A DNA stretch of 8,564 nt from NCBI GenBank assembly GCA_031419835.1, contig JANOLP010000080.1, forward strand, positions 1 through 8,564. Reading direction: 5' to 3'. Source of the DNA: JALYOK01 sp031419835 (lineage in GTDB: Bacteria > Pseudomonadota > Gammaproteobacteria > Burkholderiales > JALYOK01). How positions within the stretch are numbered: position 1 is the stretch's first letter; every line of letters starts with the position of its first letter. A model generated the notes under the pieces. That model was given only the letters and a program-made list of their open reading frames with translations, was not told where the DNA came from and did no database searches. Both the position numbers and the translations under genes were made by a program. Positions 6,305-8,564 of this stretch are shown one piece after another.

Positions 6305-7237
6305 TTATTGTTCTGGTGCGTTGCAAAGTAAATTGGGCGCGTCCTGGGGGCGCCCAAGGCCGACGTAGGCTTTGCTCATCGCAATCCATGGCTCGCCGCA
6401 TTGGACATCCTTGACGGCGGATTTTTTTGCCAGCTTGAGGAGCCCATGCCAGTCTTTTTTCTCCTCCAATGCCGCGGCCTGCAGGAAAAACGGCTGCTCG
6501 CGATACGCTTTGTTCCAGAAGGCGTGGCCGCTCGCGATCGACGATGTGGCGGCTACGTCTGCGTCGATGAGTTTCAGTACCCACTCGATTGGCAATACAA
6601 AGTGAAAATCCCCGCCGGACGCGGCTTTGAAGGTGAGGATGCCGAGCAATCGGTCTTCCGCATCGAACAGCCCGCCGCCGCTCGACCCCGGGTCGAAATA
6701 GGCTGACGTTTGTATCACGCGCGAACCGTAGGCTTCATGCAAGCCTTTGACGCGGCCCGCACTGAAATTAAATTGCTCGCCGCCAGGGTAGCCGGCGGCA
6801 AAAACCGGTTGGCCTAGAACCAGTTCCTGAGTCGAGCCAAAGCGCACCGGAGGGACGTCCAAATCGGGTGCGGCCACGACGCACAAATCCCGTTCTGCAT
6901 CATGCACGATGAGTCGGCCATACGAAACTCGTCCCTGGAAGATGAGCTTGATTTCGCTCGCGTTGCCGACGACGTGACAATTGGTGATCAATTTGCCGGG
7001 CGCGACCACGATGCCTGAACCATAGACGATCGAGCTTTGTCGCAGCGCGACGACTTTGATCACGCTCAAACGAGCTTCTTCCTGCGCTGCATGCGAAGCG
7101 GTGGCACATAACATAAGGCTGACGAAAAGAATGAGCAGCGTGACCAGTGACACCGCTGGGCTATCTTGATTCAAGCCGGGCGCCAGCGCGCGCGGATCGG
7201 CGTTAAACGTATCGCGGTCGACTGGGTTTAGCCGCAT
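6305..7237 (-). CDS. Exported trypsin-like serine protease with helical C-terminal tail
   Basis: The 310-residue product has a 28-residue N-terminal stretch, a hydrophobic segment (about 29-50) ending ATASHA-AQ that is a signal peptide or anchor, then a chymotrypsin-fold protease: GSGIVVAPGKLITNCHVV (catalytic His88), DAERDLCVVAA (Asp117), and DPGSSGGGL (Ser186). These are HtrA/trypsin-like motifs, but there is no PDZ domain. Instead residues about 235-305 look like paired helices (LQAAALEEKKDWHGLLKLAKK, then WIAMSKAYVGLG), resembling TPR or Sel1-type repeats. The start at 7237 is chosen for its ribosome binding site GGAG 7 nt upstream and for the overlap with the regulator's stop. The frame stays open farther upstream, but that part overlaps the response regulator and has arginine-rich, non-protein-like composition. 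Substrate unknown; site of action likely periplasm. Confidence 0.88.
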   Translation of the reverse strand: MRLNPVDRDTFNADPRALAPGLNQDSPAVSLVTLLILFVSLMLCATASHAAQEEARLSVIKVVALRQSSIVYGSGIVVAPGKLITNCHVVGNASEIKLIFQGRVSYGRLIVHDAERDLCVVAAPDLDVPPVRFGSTQELVLGQPVFAAGYPGGEQFNFSAGRVKGLHEAYGSRVIQTSAYFDPGSSGGGLFDAEDRLLGILTFKAASGGDFHFVLPIEWVLKLIDADVAATSSIASGHAFWNKAYREQPFFLQAAALEEKKDWHGLLKLAKKSAVKDVQCGEPWIAMSKAYVGLGRPQDAPNLLCNAPEQ

Positions 7238-7707
7238 TGTTTTTCTCCAAATGAAACGTTCGATGAAACCCTCGATAAACGCTCTTGCGCCCGCACATCG
7301 CCGACCAAATACAAATTTTCTGCGCGCGAACGGCCGGCGACAAGCGTGGCCACGGCGTCGAAAAGCTGCTCCGATTCGCTGAATTTGTCGAAGACGTGGG
7401 TTGCGCCGCGATGCATAGCTTGTTTGCGGTACTCGGTGTCCACGCGATTGCTGAACACAATCGCCGTACAACGCGGATGGACTTGATTGAGGTGATGCAA
7501 AACCTCCAATCCATTGCCGCTCGTCAATCCGATATCCAGTATGACGATGTCAGGACGAATCCGGTCAATGCCGCGGATGGCGTCTTGAGCAGCCTCGAAT
7601 TCGCCGCGCACGATCAGGCCGGGGATTTCATTCAGCATGTTTCTGACGCCTTCACGCAGCGCGACAGAATCTTCCACGAGAACAATTTTGGCTAGGTTAC
7701 GACTCAC
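7228..7707 (-). CDS. Receiver-only response regulator
   Basis: The 159-residue product begins LAKIVLVEDSVALREGVRN and has the receiver residues: acidic pair Glu12-Asp13, phospho-acceptor Asp58 in IVILDIGL, Ser86 in IVFSN and Lys108 in FDKFSE. The ILDIGLxxGNGLEVL pattern resembles NarL/LuxR-family receivers, but no helix-turn-helix follows. After about residue 125 there is only a 35-residue tail. It therefore probably acts through protein contacts, or has lost its output domain. The start is GTG at 7707 with GAAGGG 11 nt upstream. Its stop overlaps the protease start by 10 nt, so the two are co-translated. No histidine kinase gene is visible in the window. Confidence 0.92.
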   Translation of the reverse strand: MSRNLAKIVLVEDSVALREGVRNMLNEIPGLIVRGEFEAAQDAIRGIDRIRPDIVILDIGLTSGNGLEVLHHLNQVHPRCTAIVFSNRVDTEYRKQAMHRGATHVFDKFSESEQLFDAVATLVAGRSRAENLYLVGDVRAQERLSRVSSNVSFGEKQCG

Positions 7708-7741
7708 GATTTAATCATCCCTTCTCTGCGATTCCGTGTGA

Positions 7742-7762
7742 ACCAACCCAGGCTGAGTTGGT
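7742..7762 (-). promoter_or_regulatory. Hairpin in the leader of the response-regulator gene
   Basis: On the minus strand ACCAACTC pairs with GGGTTGGT (8 pairs, one G-U) around a 5-nt loop, about 20 nt upstream of the ribosome binding site. No T-run follows. It could be an mRNA leader structure or a protein-binding palindrome. Function is inferred. Confidence 0.4.
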
Positions 7763-7798
7763 AGATGAGATGATCGCAAAGAAACGGCGTCCGCGTAA

Positions 7799-7876
7799 TC
7801 GGCGAACGCCGAATTTGCTGTGAGGGAACTAGGACGGCAGATTGGGATTTCCCCTGCGGCGCTAGGGGTTCCCCTA
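7799..7876. promoter_or_regulatory. Palindrome array upstream of the response-regulator/protease operon
   Basis: Two related palindromes lie in line: GGGA-TT-TCCC (7844-7853, followed by CT) and TAGGGG-TT-CCCCTA (7863-7876). Their centres are 21 bp apart, two helical turns. A third, different palindrome TCGGCG-AA-CGCCGA (7799-7812) is centred 43 bp from the nearer one. All have a 2-nt centre. They lie about 90-170 bp upstream of the regulator's start and look like tandem dimer-binding operators on one DNA face. I cannot name the regulator or place a sure -35/-10 pair. Confidence 0.5.
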
Positions 7877-7933
7877 CACGTGCAATCTAGTGTAGTGTTA
7901 CATTCTGTTTGCGACTTATGCGTAATGATGTAG

Positions 7934-7948
7934 ATGCAAAATTTGCAT
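7934..7948. repeat. Perfect 15-bp inverted repeat
   Basis: ATGCAAA and TTTGCAT flank a single central A. The core GCAAAATTTGC is identical to that of the operator-like repeat at 83-97. It may be a binding site; alternatively an AT-rich chance palindrome. A weaker TTGAGG/CCTCAA pair follows at 7952-7972. Confidence 0.4.
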
Positions 7949-8005
7949 GCCTTGAGGGGCAAACCGCCTCAATGCGTCGCGATATTGGCTTAATAACCAA
8001 TTGTC

Positions 8006-8025
8006 ATTCCCGCGAAGGCGGGAAT
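8006..8025. repeat. REP-like hairpin of the GTCATTCCCGC class
   Basis: ATTCCCGC pairs with GCGGGAAT around a 4-nt GAAG loop, preceded by GTC and followed by CCA. This is a very common dispersed repeat in proteobacterial intergenic DNA. It marks the junction between the operator region and the DNA next to the retroelement. Confidence 0.75.
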
Positions 8026-8037
8026 CCATAGGGCGTA

Positions 8038-8187
8038 GTGGTGCAGCGATCCCTGCGCTTACCAATTTGGATCAATTTCGTGATGTTTATCGCGACGCTG
8101 TTTCCTCCCGTTTGGTGTTGGGTGATGGACAAGCGAAATGCAAATGATCCTCGTGATCGGCCAATGGAATCTTTAGCGCAGCACTAA
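8038..8187 (+). CDS. Possible small membrane protein, 48-49 residues
   Basis: An open frame begins at tandem GTG codons (8038 or 8041) just after an in-frame stop and ends TAA at 8187. It encodes a hydrophobic stretch PIWINFVMFIATLFPPVWCW (about 9-28), long enough for one membrane span, then a polar tail MDKRNANDPRDRPMESLAQH. An AGGG 7 nt before the second GTG could serve as ribosome binding site. The amino-acid make-up is more protein-like than the opposite strand. It starts right after the REP-like hairpin, so it could also be the 3' remnant of a longer membrane-protein gene cut by the repeat. I do not recognise a family. Confidence 0.35.
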   Translation: MVQRSLRLPIWINFVMFIATLFPPVWCWVMDKRNANDPRDRPMESLAQH

Positions 8188-8236
8188 ACTTTCGTCGATC
8201 TATCGAGTGATTTTACTAATCATCAACGCGTTGAAT

Positions 8237-8274
8237 CCAACGGCTGTCGCCCATTGGGCCAAGACAGCCGTTGG
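8237..8274 (-). ncRNA. Long hairpin downstream of the DGR template; candidate part of the DGR RNA
   Basis: CCAACGGCTGTC and GACAGCCGTTGG are perfect 12-nt arms. Inside, GCCC/GGGC adds 4 pairs after a 3-nt bulge, leaving an AAT loop. It lies about 88 nt past the template repeat on the same strand. No T-run follows, so it is a poor rho-independent terminator. In the Bordetella phage DGR the RNA 3' of the template is structured and needed for cDNA priming; this hairpin could be the counterpart. The structure is seen, the role inferred. Confidence 0.5.
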
Positions 8275-8361
8275 TCACTCGCTGGTCATGGCGGGCTTGG
8301 ACGCTCAGGGCACACCCGGCGCAGTCATGACCGCGCCGGCTCCGGCCAATGAGAGCGTGCT

Positions 8362-8472
8362 GGCTACACGGAAACCCAAATTGTTGTTGCGGTTTCCGGG
8401 CGTATTCCTGTTGCGGTTGGCTGCGCGCACGTTCTGCGGTTTGTTGTTCCAGCCGCCGCCGCGGATCACGCG
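8362..8472 (-). other. DGR template repeat (TR), candidate
   Basis: Read on the minus strand in one frame this 111-nt stretch gives RVIRGGGWNNKPQ, NVRAANRNRNTPG, NRNNNLGFRVA. That is the pattern of the variable region of DGR target proteins with a formylglycine-generating-enzyme/C-type-lectin fold (RGGSWNNN...NRNNN.GFR). Ten of 37 codons are AAC or AAT, and 30 of 111 bases on this strand are A, the base that DGR reverse transcription mutates. In-frame stops lie directly upstream (at 8494 and 8488 or so), so this is not the end of an intact target gene; unmutated Asn codons point to the template. The RT stop codon lies a few bases inside its 5' end. True limits need the matching variable repeat. 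The frame runs on to a stop at 8305, which I do not regard as coding. Confidence 0.8.
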
Positions 8473-8564
8473 GGAGAGAAAAGCCCGTCAGGCTCAAGCT
8501 GCGGATCGAACCATCCGCCGCGAAAGAGGGTATGGCGCAAGCGCCAGGTATTTGCATGCTTCGC
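8466..8564 (-). CDS. DGR reverse transcriptase, C-terminal 32 residues (partial)
   Basis: A minus-strand frame open from the window edge ends at TGA (8468-8466) and encodes AKHANTWRLRHTLFRGGW, then FDPQLEPDGLFSPA. The HA.HA.TW.LR..LF-like pattern (here AKHANTWRLRHTLF) resembles the C-terminal thumb segment of DGR-type reverse transcriptases as I remember them. The stop falls inside the first codons of the template repeat, an RT-then-TR order found in some DGRs. Such enzymes copy the template RNA with errors at adenines and pass the cDNA to a variable repeat. The catalytic core (YxDD) would lie outside the window. The assignment rests on a short tail plus the adjoining template, so it is likely but not proven. 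Confidence 0.68.
   Translation of the reverse strand, partial: AKHANTWRLRHTLFRGGWFDPQLEPDGLFSPA

Noticed and set aside
7238..7471. N-terminal extension of the protease frame back to 7471
   Set aside because: It lies wholly inside the response-regulator gene, is arginine-rich, and the start at 7237 has a clear GGAG ribosome binding site and follows the regulator's stop.
7705..7720. A four-codon ATG-ATT-AAA-TCG-TGA frame overlapping the response-regulator GTG
   Set aside because: The purine-rich site ends directly at its ATG, leaving no spacing for a ribosome, so it serves the GTG start instead.
7711..7962. An 83-residue minus-strand frame upstream of the response regulator
   Set aside because: It is Cys/Ser/Thr-rich without motifs, covers the palindrome array, and has no convincing ribosome binding site; better explained as regulatory DNA.
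8305..8472. The NRNNNLGFR reading as the intact end of an FGE-like target gene
   Set aside because: Two in-frame TGA codons lie within about 25 nt upstream of the motif, and nearly all Asn codons are unmutated, which fits a template and not a variable repeat. A decayed target gene remains a minor possibility.
8216..8557. A 113-residue minus-strand frame at the right edge
   Set aside because: It is a Gln/Arg-rich shadow of the template repeat in another frame (AAC read as CAA/ACA) and includes the hairpin; the RT tail and template reading explain this region better.

Overview
The window reads as chromosomal DNA of a proteobacterium, most likely a betaproteobacterium. The main reason is the run proA - (hicB) - nadD - rsfS - rlmH - maf - rng on the + strand, a housekeeping order I associate with that class; a gammaproteobacterium cannot be excluded. 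Non-coding DNA carries several palindromic repeat families of the REP type (162-348, 1988-2068, 8006-8025), also common in such genomes.

Layout. (1) At 1-64 (-) lies the 5' end of a ParD/CopG-like antitoxin gene with a promoter whose spacer is filled by an inverted repeat. (2) At 100-436 there is no convincing gene, only two inverted copies of a GTAGGTTGGGG-type palindromic repeat. (3) At 437-5750 (+) is the housekeeping operon: proline synthesis (ProA), an orphan HicB-like antitoxin, NAD synthesis (NadD), ribosome silencing (RsfS), 23S rRNA methylation (RlmH), a Maf nucleotide pyrophosphatase and RNase G. Gaps are 2-18 nt or short overlaps, except for a compound palindromic repeat between hicB and nadD. 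nadD, rsfS and rng use GTG or TTG starts. (4) At 5854-6012 (-) is a 52-residue secreted protein with a strong ribosome binding site and its own rho-independent terminator. (5) At 6305-7707 (-) is a two-gene operon: a receiver-only response regulator, whose 3' end overlaps the start of an exported trypsin-like serine protease with a helical C-terminal tail. Its upstream region carries two similar palindromes 21 bp apart. (6) At 7711-8237 there are mostly regulatory-looking palindromes, one REP-like hairpin and one possible small membrane protein on the + strand.

(7) The most interesting part is the right edge (about 8237-8564, - strand). It looks like the end of a diversity-generating retroelement (DGR): the last 32 codons of a reverse transcriptase, a non-coding Asn-codon-rich template repeat that begins at the RT stop codon, and a long hairpin about 90 nt further on. 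The template would read as the variable tail of a formylglycine-generating-enzyme (C-type-lectin fold) protein, with ten of its codons AAC or AAT, but in-frame stops immediately upstream show it is not simply a gene. The RT core, any Avd accessory gene and the diversified target are not in this window.
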